A DNA stretch of 64,000 nucleotides from Podospora pseudoanserina (taxonomy: Eukaryota; Ascomycota; Sordariomycetes; Sordariales; Podosporaceae): positions 2,852,001-2,916,000 of the forward strand of contig NC_085924.1 in the NCBI RefSeq assembly GCF_035222485.1, in the 5' to 3' direction. The translations under genes were made by a program, and so were the position numbers. The notes below the pieces were generated by a model. That model had not been told where the DNA came from and ran no database searches. It worked only from the letters and a program-made list of their open reading frames with translations. Below are positions 51,551 to 62,290 of this stretch, one piece after another (the stretch's first letter is position 1; each line of letters starts with the position of its first letter).

Positions 51551-51965
51551 GCGGAGATGCGAGCAATGGGTACAATACCGTCATAATGGTCCGTTCATTA
51601 TTGGACCGGGAGGGCTGTGAGTTGTCGATGTTTCAGAATGGCGAGTAATATTGTATGTAATGTTAAACATAGCCTTGTACATAATTACAATGCATGCTTT
51701 ATCAGAACACGGCTTCTTTCTGCTTGTGTGTCTTTGTGTACCACAAGCTATGCCACACTTGAATACCTGGAGCCTCATCCTGGAATGTGGTTTAGTCCAC
51801 CAACAACTCTGGGCAAAATGCCTAGCCTGCGGTCTGAGGACCACTGCCTGGCAAATGGTTGGAGCGTGGTTCTTGGCATCACCTCATCTTCTAATTCTCA
51901 TCACATCAACACTGTAGGCTTTCCGCAACAAACCTTCAATTATTCCTGCAGAGCCATGTACAACA
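51551..51965. other. Intergenic, no gene seen
   Basis: 415 bp between the lipocalin stop and the next start. Overlapping short frames look like chance. Confidence 0.45.
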
Positions 51966-53307
51966 ATGCATCCCAGCAACCCATTTTCCTCGCAAGAACC
52001 AGCCAGCAAGAACGCCTCCGGTCCCTTGCGAGTACCCCTCCCCAACGAGCCATCTCCCCTGCTATGTATCGACGTCGAAATCAACGGCCACCCCATCACC
52101 GCACTGGCGTCCATGGCAAACGAGAACTCAATCATATCCCTCGAGCTAGCCGAACAGCTCTCCCTGCCCATTGAATCGCGAGAATTCAAACACCCTGTCC
52201 GCTTGCTCAACGGCACAATCGCCAAGGGGGATGGGACGGTCCAAGTAGCCATCACGCGCCGCGATCACGAGCAGCACGGGTACCTACCAGGGCTCCAGAA
52301 GTGTGATGTCTTGCCGGGAAGTATTTACCCCCTCGTGCTGGGACAAACGAGCCTCTTGTTTTACTTGCAGGCGGTCCCCTATTGGCGTGAATGGTATAGG
52401 CTTCTATCCCCAGACCCCCCGCCGGAGTTTGACTTCAAGATTCGAATGTCTCTACCCAGGCCCCCGCTGGGGGATAGGACCGTGTTTATCAGTGCGGTTG
52501 GGCATCTGGCGTTTGATGATTTGGGTGGGGACCTTGCCGGTGATGACGTCCCGTTTGTGTTGGATGGTGCGAGTACTTGTTGTATCATCTCTGGGAATTA
52601 CGCCAGGTTCAGGGGGATGGACATGGAGGAGCTCCCTCCGGGCGAGGCTTACACCATGGTTTTTATTGATGGGTCAACCGCGGAATGCTCGATAGTTGTC
52701 AGGGGGGTGGAGTGGACGCCTTGGGGCAATCCAGGGGCTGGATATATTATCAGAGGCCGGACTTGTTTTGTGGACTTTCTTGTTGTTGAGGAATGCCCGG
52801 CTACGGTTATTCTTGGGAGTAGCTATCTTGACGCGTTTGGGATATTGGAGGGGCCGGAGAAGGTTCCTGATCTCGAAAGCTTCCAGATTACTTCTCTGGG
52901 CTTCGCACCGTCACTGGAACAGTACCCTGAAGTTTCGTGGCTGTCGAAAGGAACGCGACCTGGCGTGAAGGTGGGGGATACGTGGTTCGAAGTTGAGCTG
53001 CAGGTAGGGGTGGCAATGGTCGAAAGGGGCGCAGAAAGTGGTCTTGACAGCAAGGCGGCCAGTGAAAAACCGGCCGTTCAAGACATTGGTCAGTGAGCCG
53101 TTCCTATGAATTATGTTTGCCAGAGCTGACAAGGGGATGAATGTAGATCCTCAAGTGAACCAACCTCGGGAAGAAAGGACGAGTGCAGTTGCAGACAGCG
53201 GCTGGGAGGTAGTTGGCCGACAAGAAAGTTTAGCACCGGTACACTATGATTCGAAGGGAATGGCCAAAGAGAAAGCCAAGAAGCGAGTTTGGTGGTGCTT
53301 CAGGTAG
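51966..53307 (+). CDS. Tandem retropepsin-like (clan AA fold) protein
   Basis: Two exons, 51966-53088 and 53147-53307, about 427 aa. Without the intron (GTCAGT donor, TAG acceptor) the frame ends at 53096. Two retropepsin-like halves are visible: residues about 30-130 ('SPLLCIDVEINGHPITALAS', 'VRLLNGTIAKGDGTV', 'LPGSIYPLVLGQTSLLFY') and about 175-300 ('VPFVLDGASTCCIISGN', 'VDFLVVEECPATVILGSSYL'). The closing hydrophobic-Leu-Gly strand occurs in each. The canonical catalytic triad is not obvious in the first half, so it may be a structural relative and not an active protease. The C-terminus ends with basic residues and 'WWCFR'. No retroelement genes or LTRs are adjacent, so I treat it as a host gene. 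Confidence 0.65.
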
Positions 53308-53680
53308 TCGGGTACATAACGGTTACCTGACGTAAACTCTGCCTTTAAACATTCTGTCGAGAGATGTGGTGTCCAATGTGAACATTGATTTTTATAAGAA
53401 TATTGACAAGGCTGGGACGGGATCCGTACAACTTGTCAGAGAAAGATTTGAAGATTCGAACAGACATACGAGACCCTCAAAGCGTGGCGTCTGATATTAT
53501 GCAGCAATACCAGCTACTGCGTGTATGTGATTGGACAAGTCATGAAGCTAAGCTGACACAAGTTCTTATTACCCCGCATAGTCTTCTCTGAAGAGCGTTG
53601 ACTGAGAGATTTTCTTTCTTTTCTTCTCATTGACACAGGCTCAAACTTCATATTCCCGGATACCCAAAGCCCAGCTGAAC
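53308..53680. other. Intergenic upstream of FAD monooxygenase 1
   Basis: 373 bp, relatively A/T-rich. Presumed promoter. No gene supported. Confidence 0.45.
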
Positions 53681-55226
53681 ATGGCCACATCACAAGACAG
53701 GGTTTTGATCGTCGGAGCAGGTACCTGAACACTCTTGTTTGGTCTGAGAGCTATGCAATATGAGATGCTAATTCGTCAAACAGGATCATCGGGCTTGCTC
53801 ATTGCCCAGGTTCTCAAGAAGGTACTGGATGCCCGGAGAACAAGGCCCAGTAAAATCACCCACTCATTAAGCATCAAAACAGGCCGGCATCCCAGCCACA
53901 GTCTTCGAGCAAGACACCTCGCCCACGTCCCGCCACCGCGACTGGAACTTTGGCATCTACTGGGCCCAGTCCCGGCTCGAAGAATGTCTCCCCCCAAATC
54001 TACACGACCTGGTCAAGTCAACACAGACAGATCCGAACTATGAGCCGTCGGTGGATGAGAAGCTCAACATCTTCAACGGCCACACTGGCGAGATGATGAA
54101 CAGCCTCCCCGCACCATACAGCATGCGGATCCGGCGCAGGCCTTGGTTGGAGCTTCTCAAGACTGGAATTGATGTGCGCTATGGCAAAAGGCTTTCCAGC
54201 GTGTCTGTCACGGATATCAGTATGACGATAGCCTTCGAAGATGGGACATCTGAAACTGGCACTTTGCTCATCGGTGCGGAGGGAGCTCACAGTCCCACTC
54301 GAGAGTTTCTCTTCCGGAGGTCGCCCCACGAGGCAGCGTTGCTTAGCTGTCCTATTGTCACGACGGCTACTTTGACGACGTTTCCTAAGGAGATTGCAGG
54401 AGAGCTTGCCAAGTTGCACCTTAAACATATCATTACGTTTGACCCGGCGGGGATGATTGTTTGGATAGGGGGTTTGTTCCCTTCTTATTGCGATCATGAT
54501 AGAGAGCTGATAGTCAGTAGTCCACAACCGAACACCAACGGACTGCACTTACATGATTCTCGTCAGCTGGGAGTCACAAGAAGAGACTGGGCTGAGGGAA
54601 GCCGGCAGCGATGCCATCTTGGCTGACCTAAAGTGTCGAGCTGAGAAGCTGGCATCCCCCTTCAAAGACGCCATCCAGAGCGTGCCAAATGGGACGAGAG
54701 CTTGGTACGAAGTTGCAGCATACCTACCTATTGGCCATGAAACACTATACTAACATTGCTCAAGGCACGCCCGGCTCTCCTACTGGCCCACCAAGCCCTG
54801 GGATAACCACAACGGAAAAGTAACCCTGGCAGGCGATGCAGCGCACCCCATGACGTTCCGTGCGTTGTCCTACCCTCTTATTACCACACACATCCTGTAC
54901 TGACATTGGCATGTTCAGACCGAGGCCAAGGCCTAGGCAACGCCATCACCGATGCGGCCGAGTTCCAGACCTGTTTGTCGTCCTCCAGCAACAACCTTGT
55001 CGAAGCGGTAGCTAAGTACGAAAAGGAGATGTGGGCGAGGGGTTTCGAGGCGGTAAAGGTGAACTTGGAGAATAGTATCGCGTTGCATGACTGGAAGAAG
55101 GTGTTGTTGAGTCCATTTTACAAGGCTGGTATCAAGAGGGACGCGGAAGTTGGGGTGAGTGAGGAAGGCAAAGTGGACGAGAAGGGGCAAGCGAAGGGTG
55201 GCGAGGGGGGGCTATTTGATGAGTGA
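53681..55226 (+). CDS. FAD-dependent monooxygenase (group A), six exons
   Basis: Exons: 53681-53720, 53784-53821, 53883-54471, 54521-54704, 54765-54859 and 54919-55226, about 417 aa; the phases are mutually consistent. The FAD dinucleotide-binding motif 'VLIVGAGSSGLLIAQVLKK' is split across the first three exons. 'TLLIGAEGAHSPTREFL' is the DG-like motif, 'GTRAWHARLSYWPTKPWD' and 'VTLAGDAAHPMTFHRGQGLG' form the second FAD motif (GD). The family hydroxylates aromatic or polyketide substrates with NAD(P)H and O2. Two micro-exons (40 and 38 nt) open the gene and the third intron is only 49 bp. A second group A monooxygenase lies 1.2 kb downstream on the same strand. The substrate is unknown. Confidence 0.87.
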
Positions 55227-55562
55227 TACGCAGTCATTGGACTGGAATGTTTTACCCCTGAACCCTTGAACCCATGTAGTCCTTGTTTCCCAGAGTGTTT
55301 GACATGCAGGAAGAAAACGTGAAAGTGTAAATAAACGCAGCTTTGATGCACCTAAGAGTGCCGCCGTCATGTTCCCTACGTCATCACCTAAACAACCCCA
55401 CCACCGTCCCCTGATCCACAAACCTTCCATTCATCTTGTCCTCCATTTGCCAATTCCTTCCCCCCACCTGCCCAGACTTTGATTCTCTCCCTCAGGCCCT
55501 CTATTTTCTTCTTACCCAAAAAGGCAACCCCAAAACACCATCCCCCTTTCTTCTCACCCACC
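55227..55562. other. Intergenic upstream of phosphatase gene
   Basis: 336 bp; C-rich just before the phosphatase ATG. No gene supported. Confidence 0.45.
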
Positions 55563-56237
55563 ATGACGCAATCACCCACCACAAACAACAACTCCCACAT
55601 CTCCCTCACCCCCATCAAACCCAACCTCTACCTCGGCAACCTGGAATCCTCTTACTCCATCCCCACCCTCATAACCCACGGCATCACCGCCATCGTCTCC
55701 CTGTCCGCCATCCACCACGAGGAATGGTCCCGCCCCGCCAACCGCAAGCTCGTCCCGAAGGAAAACCACTACCAGTTCATCCCCTGCGACGACAGCCCCA
55801 ACCAAGACATCTTGTGCTGTTTAGGAGACATTTGCGATTTTATCGATGACCATATCGGGGTGCCTTCTGTGCAGGAGATATTAGCGGGTGTTAAACCCGG
55901 TGATGACGAGGAGGATGTGCTGGCGAGGGAGATGGGGAGGAGCAGGAAGGTGCTCGTTCATTGCGATGAAGGGGTGTCGAGGAGTCCGGCGGTGGTGGCG
56001 GGGTATTTGATGAGGCGGGATGGGAGGGGGGTGAGGGGGGTAATGAGGGAGGTTAGGAAGCGGAGGGGGTGCGTGAGGGTGAATAGGGGGTTTTTGGAGC
56101 AGCTGAAGGTTTGGGAGAGGGTGGGGTACAAGGTGTGGGAGGATGAGGAGAAAAAGGTGCCGGTGGAGGGGTATAAGAGGTGGTTGGAGAAGAGGGATAG
56201 TAGGGTGATGGGGGAGATTTGCTTGGGGGATGTGTGA
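55563..56237 (+). CDS. Dual-specificity phosphatase
   Basis: Intronless. The start at 55563 ('MTQSPTTNNNSHISL') gives 224 aa; an in-frame ATG at 55479 adds a C-rich leader and is less likely. The DSP fold opens with 'LTPIKPNLYLGNLESS' and 'GITAIVSLSA'. The active-site loop is 'VLVHCDEGVSRSPAVVAGYL', matching HCX5R with the usual Ser after Arg. The general-acid Asp probably lies in 'FIPCDDSPNQDI'. It dephosphorylates Tyr and Ser/Thr on proteins such as MAP kinases; its target is unknown. The coding strand flips from C-rich to G-rich around 55850, with several runs of five or more G. Confidence 0.9.
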   Translation: MTQSPTTNNNSHISLTPIKPNLYLGNLESSYSIPTLITHGITAIVSLSAIHHEEWSRPANRKLVPKENHYQFIPCDDSPNQDILCCLGDICDFIDDHIGVPSVQEILAGVKPGDDEEDVLAREMGRSRKVLVHCDEGVSRSPAVVAGYLMRRDGRGVRGVMREVRKRRGCVRVNRGFLEQLKVWERVGYKVWEDEEKKVPVEGYKRWLEKRDSRVMGEICLGDV

Positions 56238-56442
56238 AATAAAGGAATGTTGTAATCATCATGCTACGCGCAACCCCTCCCTACTCGGACTTTAGAATCC
56301 GGGCACCTACCCACCCAATGTCTTGCTCGTCTTACTCGGCAGTTTGAAAGCTACCTACCCCGACCCACCGGGTATATCAGCCCCCCACCCCACCTCCTTC
56401 TTTCACCATCTCACTATTTCCCACCCATCCACCCAACCCAAA

Positions 56443-57950
56443 ATGTCATCACCACCCCTCCCCCACCTAGCCCTCATCGGAGCAGGCATAACCTCCCTCA
56501 CACTCTCCATTCGCCTCTCGGCCCTCGCCATCCCCCATACAATCTACGAGCAATCCGCCTCTTTGACTGAGCTCGGCGCAGGTCTCGGCTTTGGTCCCAA
56601 CGCCGTCCGGGCCTTGGAATACATCGATCCGAGACTAGTAGAGATATTCAACAAAACAGCCACCTTTGTTGGCACCCCCTCCCATCAAGGAAAAGAGTTG
56701 CTTGTTCAGGAGGGCAAGGGAGTTGACGAGAGGGTATGGATTGAGTTTCTTGATGGAACTAAACAGGGAAGAGGTGAAACACTGGAGCCGGAGTTTGTGA
56801 TTACCGCTGGGAATGGCAGGGGGCATGCGGCTGTTCATAGGGGGCAGTGGTTGGATGTTTTGGGGGGGTTGGCGGATAAGGAGAGGATAATGTTTGGGAA
56901 GAGGGTTGTTGATGTGGTATGTCTTGATGGGAAGATGAGGATTGTGTTTGCGGATGGGACCGAGGCGGGGGCGGATGGGGTGGTGGGGTGTGATGGGGTC
57001 AAGTCCAAGGTAAGAGAGGTGTTGATGGGGATGTTGGGGGACGGGAGGGAGAGGGGGAAGTGTGGGTACAGTGGGAAGTATGCCTATCGGTGTTTGGTGC
57101 CGTGGGGGAAGGCGGTTGAGGCGGTGGGGGATGATAGGGCTGGAGTGTCGAGTTTGTGGGTATGGCTTTTTATGTTTTGGCATTGGTGATGCTGTGGAAA
57201 ATGCTGACGGATGAATAGATGGGCCTGAATAGGCATCTGCTGACGTTTCCGGTTCACAGACAGAGCGAACAGTTCTTGAACTTGGTGGCGTTTGTTACGG
57301 ATGAAGATGGCCAGATGTGGCCTCAAGAGGGGCCAGCCAGCCTGACTCTGCCGGCTACAAAGGCGGATGCACTGAGGGACTTTGAGCAGGCTGGGTTCAG
57401 TGGCTCTGTGCGGCGGTTACTGGAGATGACGAAGGAAAGGATGGACAAGGTAGGCTAGCATTGACGCAACATTGCATGCCCTGGTGAAAACTGACGTCTT
57501 GGGCAGTGGGGATTGTATGATGTTGCTGATCGGCCGCTCTCCAAGTTTTATTTCGGCAGAATCATGGTCATTGGAGATGCTGCCCATGCATCGACACCTC
57601 ACCATGGTTCTGGAGCAGGATTCTGCATGGAGGACATTGCCGTGTTAGGGGCATTATTCGAAGAATCTATCGCCCATCAGTCATTGACGGTCGAGACTTT
57701 GGAAGATGTGTTCGCCGCTTTCGATTATCAAAGGCGTGAGCGAGATCAGTGGCTTGTCAAGAGTAGCCGAAGAGCAGCTGATCTTTACCAGTGGCGGATT
57801 CCAGACTTTCTGGAGCCGAACAGTTTTGAGAAAATGAAGGCGGACATTGAGCAAAGACAAGAGCACTGCTGGGGGTTTGATGTAGAGGCAGCGGTCAGAG
57901 AAGCAAAGAAGCACATGAGTGAAAGGCTGACCCTTCACACACAAAGTTAA
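56443..57950 (+). CDS. FAD-dependent monooxygenase (salicylate hydroxylase-like)
   Basis: Three exons: 56443-57159, 57219-57449 and 57507-57950, about 463 aa, all intron phase 0. The FAD motif 'HLALIGAGITSLTLSIRLSA' starts at residue 8, with 'GLGFGPNAVRAL' typical of salicylate hydroxylase-like enzymes, 'GVVGCDGVKSKVREVL' as the DG motif, and 'IMVIGDAAHASTPHHGSGAG' as the GD motif. All hallmarks of a group A flavin monooxygenase are intact. Salicylate and 6-hydroxynicotinate-type substrates are possible. It lies 205 bp after the phosphatase and on the same strand as monooxygenase 1. The first exon is C-rich at its 5' end and very G-rich at 56800-57130. Confidence 0.92.
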
Positions 57951-57995
57951 TATTCTACTCTAATAACAGACTTGGAGCCGGACAAAAAGAATCTA

Positions 57996-59138
57996 TCAAT
58001 ACCCGTGCGTTTTGTTCATGACATTGATCAACGTCGGTTTCTGCCCGCTCAACCCCTCCAAGTTCCTCTCAACAACCGCCTGGATGCGCTGGAACAGATG
58101 GGGTGTCTGCCAGCTGACATGAGGCGTGATAAACACATTGGGCGCGCTCCAAAGCGGGTGGCCGTCTGTAAGCGGCTCAGGGTCCGCCACATCTAGTGCC
58201 GCACCCCTGATCTTCCCTTCCTTTAAGGCTTCAATCAAATCATCCGTGTTGATATGCTGACCCCGGGCAATATTTGACACAAACGTCTTTTTCTTGGCCA
58301 AAATATCAAACTGTTCTTTGCTGATGATGTACTTGGTCGCGTCTGTGAGAGGCAGGCTGATGACCAGCAGATCAAGGTCCTGGGCGAGGAACTCGTTGAT
58401 TGACTCCTTGGAGGAGCCGTGATACCATTTGGCCGGGATCAGACCGGCGGGGTCTCCTGTTCCGGGGACAACGTAGCTGTCATCCTTTCTTGCCTCGGGC
58501 GTGGCTTTTTCGCTGCGGGTGTAGGCGTAGACTTCCATTCCGAGAGCCTGGCCTAGCCGCGCGCAGTGCCTGCCAATGGCACCGTACCCCAGGATTCCCA
58601 TCCGTAGGCCGGGCGAGTCTTCAATGTGGAGGGATGGCTGACGGTTCCAGGTAGCCTTCTTTTGTTGCTCGGCGTAGCTGAGGAATTGGTGGTTTGCCAT
58701 GAGCCAGGTGCCAATGACCCATTCTGCGATTTGGGGCCTGGAATCATTGTTAGTTCAGTCATTCCAAACGGTTCCACCCACCCTTCAACCAAACACGTAC
58801 GCGTGGGTCCCATTGGCGGTGCAGAAGGTGACATTGGGGTTTTTGTAGAGGTCGTTGGTGATCCACCTGTCGGCTCCGGCAGACATGAGCTGGACATATC
58901 TGACTTTGGGCAGCTTTTCGGCTGGGTGAGGCATGAACCCGACCAACAAAGTAACTCCGTCGTACACCTCATCCGGTAGGGGCTTTGGCATCATGGTCAA
59001 CTCAGACGTGTGCCACCGAATCTCCAGCCCGGGGTATCGTTCCTGGAGCTGAGCGATCCATTTCTCGTCCCGTGGCGCTGGCACCTCAAAGAGGAGAACG
59101 TCTCCGGCTAGGGAGCTTGTGGGGGTAATGGTTACCAT
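57996..59138 (-). CDS. D-isomer-specific 2-hydroxyacid dehydrogenase
   Basis: Two exons, 59138-58801 and 58737-57996, about 359 aa. The intron (GTACGT donor, CAG acceptor) joins 'TANGTHA' to 'PQIAEWVIGTWLMANHQ'. The NAD(P) motif is 'RMGILGYGAIGRHCARLGQA'. Catalytic Arg lies in 'VSNIARGQHI', Glu in 'LDVADPEPLTDG' and His in 'VFITPHVSWQT', so the enzyme should be active. It reduces a 2-keto acid to a D-2-hydroxy acid, such as glyoxylate/hydroxypyruvate reductase-like activities. An in-frame ATG at 59255 lies upstream of the TATA-proximal leader and is less likely. It ends 45 bp from monooxygenase 2, in convergent arrangement. Confidence 0.93.
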
Positions 59139-59236
59139 CTTGGATACGATACTCGGTGTTGAAAGACAAGAGACCAGAAGAGAGACAAGGCAAGAGAAGT
59201 GATGGGGCAGACGTCTGTGAGGGGTGGCCAGTCTTC

Positions 59237-59244
59237 TTTTATAA
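59237..59244 (-). promoter_or_regulatory. TATA box of hydroxyacid dehydrogenase
   Basis: TATAAAAG on the minus strand lies about 100 bp ahead of the chosen ATG at 59138, which favours that start over the in-frame ATG at 59255. Confidence 0.55.
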
Positions 59245-59635
59245 GCCGAGGTCACACCTGAACGTAAACGGCTTAGAGTCCGAGAGGGCCGAGTGCGACA
59301 GTCTCCCCGTTGGTGATGTGTGAATGCTTGGAGGTGCGGGGTCCGGACCGGCTACGGCGGAGCGCCAACGTCTTTCGGAGACATTTGTCGTATCTCCGTT
59401 GCCGTGATGACGCAAAGCGCCACGTTTAAAGCACAATATTCCCGGAGACGTTCACTAAACATGAACCTGCAGCTCAACTCCAAAAGGTATAACGATGGGA
59501 GTGAATTGATTACCAACCAGCAACTCCCCAACTCCCTCGGGTATCAATTCGCGCGGCTATGTCCACCTAGATTAATCTCAACAATATGTACAAAAGCTCC
59601 ATCGCACACTTCTCACCACCCTCCGAATCACCCCG
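59245..59635. other. Intergenic, no gene seen
   Basis: Between the dehydrogenase promoter and the stop of the membrane protein gene. Nothing else recognised. Confidence 0.45.
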
Positions 59636-60665
59636 TCATGGCCTGTTGCTCAGCTCGGTGTGCTGTTGACCCTGGGCTGGCAGCTCGATTCGATTCTCGT
59701 TGGTAAACGCCTCATGAACATGTGTGTTTGGAATATATTGACGGTTATCCATCTCGACCTTTGGACTGTAGTAATCGGCTTCGACTGGATACTGTCCGGC
59801 ATAGTGATAGGCTCCTGGTGAAACGGCCTGCGTCGATGCACCGCTGTGAAGTGTGCCGCTACCCTGACCTGGACTTCCAGCAATCGGCCCAGCCACCTCG
59901 GCATTTTGAGCCTGCGCGTTTGCGCCTCCTCGCCGTCGACCGAGAAAGTACGCACCAATGGCAATACCAATGGCGAGAACAGCTGTTGCTCCAACTCCGA
60001 TACCGATGCCAGCACTGGTGGACAGACCAGTTGGGCTGGCTCCCGCAGGTTGCTGATTGGGGAACTCATCTTTGGTTGTGCCACCGGCATCAGAGGTTGC
60101 TCCAGGCCCGTCGCTTGTTGCTGTGGTCGTCGACAGCCCGGGGCTGAGGATAACCGTGGTTTCGGTCGGGAGCTTCGTGGTTGTCTCGGACGGCTGCTGA
60201 AAGTTGGATACTCCTTCACCGCGTCTCGAAATGTTGAAGTAGTGGCTCATGGCGAGATTATTGCTTGTGCCCTCCTCGAAGATGATCAGCATGAACATGT
60301 TGGATACGTCCAGGTCCTTTGTCGTCGCGACAATCCACCGCCATCCCGTCATTTCCACGACACTGCCTGTGGACGCAGTTCTGTTAGCATGGCCATGACA
60401 GGTAAGCCAAGGTCAGGTAGGAGGTGCGCATACGGGTGACATGCTCCAACTGTCCCATGGTCTCGGTTCCGTTCATCTGGAACAACGTCACGGAATAGGG
60501 CAAGCCCTTGGGAGGAGCGCTCCAATGGAGATCAACCGTGGACAACTCGACATAGGTGGGGTTCTTGCTGAAGTCGCCCCTGGTTCCAAAGGCTGGCGGG
60601 GTGAAGAACTCCATCGCCGTTACGGCAGCGGGTAGAACCGCGCCCAGGATGGTAAGGAGCAACAT
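59636..60665 (-). CDS. Secretory-pathway single-pass membrane protein
   Basis: Two exons, 60665-60434 and 60366-59636, about 320 aa. The signal peptide 'MLLLTILGAVLPAAVTA' leads an extracellular domain with 'PTYVELSTVDLHWSAPPKGL' and 'RWIVATTKDLDVSNMFMLII', then a Ser/Thr-rich stalk ('SETTTKLPTETTVILS'). One transmembrane helix follows ('IGIGVGATAVLAIGIAIGAY') with an immediate 'FLGRRRGG' stop-transfer and a cytosolic tail with Tyr and Pro. This layout resembles fungal wall-sensor or Mid2-like proteins and other uncharacterised single-pass proteins; no WSC domain is seen. The intron (GTATGC donor, GCTAAC branch, CAG acceptor) keeps frame. Function unknown. Confidence 0.83.
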
Positions 60666-61585
60666 TGTATTGTCTGTCGTGACAGAGATGGGTGAAAGAG
60701 TCGCGTGGGGAAAGAGGAGGGAGGGGATCTCTCTCGCATAAGAGACTTTGGCGACGCCATGTGACACTGGGGCCACTCACCTGCCCCGGGGACTATGGTT
60801 GCAAAGTGGGTTCGCTGATCTCCATCACATCACGATGTTGCTCGCGGTTACGTTGCCATTATATGAGGGTATTTAGGGAAGGCGTGTTTGAGCACTTGAA
60901 CACGGCATTATCTGGAGCAGGGGGTGCTTTGCGGGAAACTCAGGGGTTGTCTGTTAGGGTCCCGCTTTGGAGGTTACACAGTGTTCGTCAGGGGTAGGTT
61001 AGCGCAAGCGTTTGGCGCATTTGCCAGCGGGCCGTTGGTGGCATTGCTTGTTTGCGCCGTGCCTCCGCAGCGGGCCGGCACTGATTTTGCTTTCAGCGTC
61101 AGGCGCAGGCCATATGTATATGGCTCCAGCCACCTCTAGCAATCGCTCCGTCCAGGCCTTGTGTTGACCCAGCCCCGTGGGTACGGGAGAACCACTCGGT
61201 GCCGAGGACCAGTTTGCGGTTCCCAATCACAGACACAGAAACCTCGCCATACACTCAGTCCCGATGACCAGTAAGAGAATCAGCAGCTACTTGAAACACT
61301 TACTGTCCTTTGTTGACCTTTCTGTCATGCCAGTCTTGTCCAGGCTCCTTCTGGCACCCGCGGCTTGTCTGTATCATCATGGCAAGGCCAAACAAAAGTA
61401 CCGGAAAGACAAATAGAAGCATTCTACAAACCAGGCCTTGCCACACCAGACCTAACAATCACCACAAGCGGTCGTCTTGACGGCCCGTTCCTCGTTTGCA
61501 GGGTCGTCACGTGTTTAGGTACCTACCACCTCACAGCTTCTAATCTCATGATTTATGTTTGTCCAGGTAAGATACATCTTTCTCC
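60666..61585. other. Intergenic, no gene seen
   Basis: 920 bp with TTTAGGTACCTACC at 61515. Short frames on both strands (60692-61416) are not protein-like. Upstream region of the membrane protein gene. Confidence 0.45.
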
Positions 61586-62077
61586 CTACTTTAATTCCAC
61601 CCCCCGTCCAACCATCTCCCCCGGCGCCGCCTCAAACCTCTCAACACCCTCAGGTATCTCCACCACCGCGCTCCTCGTGTAAATATGTTTTGACCCTTTC
61701 CACTCCAAACCCTCAATCACCCCTCCCTTGACAGAAACAGTACCCCTGAGCGTCCCATCAGCTTCACGGATATGGTGGTAGATCCGGCACCCGCATTCCC
61801 TGCAAAAGTAACAGTCCATCGTTCTGCCTTTTTTGGTTGGGCGTGTCCACTTTGACAGTTTGGATTGCATCTCGGTCGGGATGGTAAACGAGGAAGAGGG
61901 GAAGATGGCTGAGGTGCCGAAGGCGGAGGAGGATTGCTTTTGACATTCTAGGCAGTGGCAGTGGTAGAGGTCTAGGAGGGGGCCTGTTATGGGGAAGGAG
62001 ATGGAGGTACATTCGCAGGATATTTGCATTGTGGCGTGGATGGAGTGAGTGGAGTGGTGAGTTGTTGTTGTTGTTGT

Positions 62078-62136
<59 letters not shown>

Positions 62137-62290
62137 GGCGATGCGAGTGACTGCGAGAGGATGGGAGGGTGAAAAAGGAGGATGTTTGCGGGGTAATAGA
62201 GCGTTGATTAACATGGGCTAGCAAGACGAAAGGGCGCGCCAAGCCCCGGGATGTGAAGGTTGTGCGAATTAGCTGTGGTGAGAGCTTCAT
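61586..62290 (-). CDS. GFA-domain protein with possible mitochondrial form
   Basis: Intronless. From the ATG at 62290 the protein is 234 aa: 'MKLSPQLIRTTFTSRGLARP' looks like a mitochondrial presequence, followed by a Ser-19/Thr-6 tract, then the GFA domain. An internal ATG at 62029 ('MQISCECTSISFPITG', A at -3) would start directly at the domain and give 147 aa. Zinc ligands are visible in 'ISCECTSI', 'YHCHCLECQKQS' and 'YFCRECGCRIYHHI'. The fold resembles S-(hydroxymethyl)glutathione synthase; the substrate is unknown. The longer ATG at 62353 is less likely. It differs from the GFA gene at 41.7 kb in length and intron content. Confidence 0.85.
62061..62136 (+). repeat. Compound GTT/GAT microsatellite in the GFA gene
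   Basis: Six GTT units followed by about 19 GAT units. On the minus (coding) strand this reads TCA and ACA codons, giving polyserine then polythreonine. It lies between the two candidate starts of the GFA gene. Confidence 0.9.

Noticed and set aside
42851-59138. Secondary-metabolite biosynthetic cluster
   Set aside because: There are tailoring-type enzymes, but no PKS, NRPS, terpene cyclase, dimethylallyl transferase, pathway regulator or transporter, and they are interleaved with unrelated genes.
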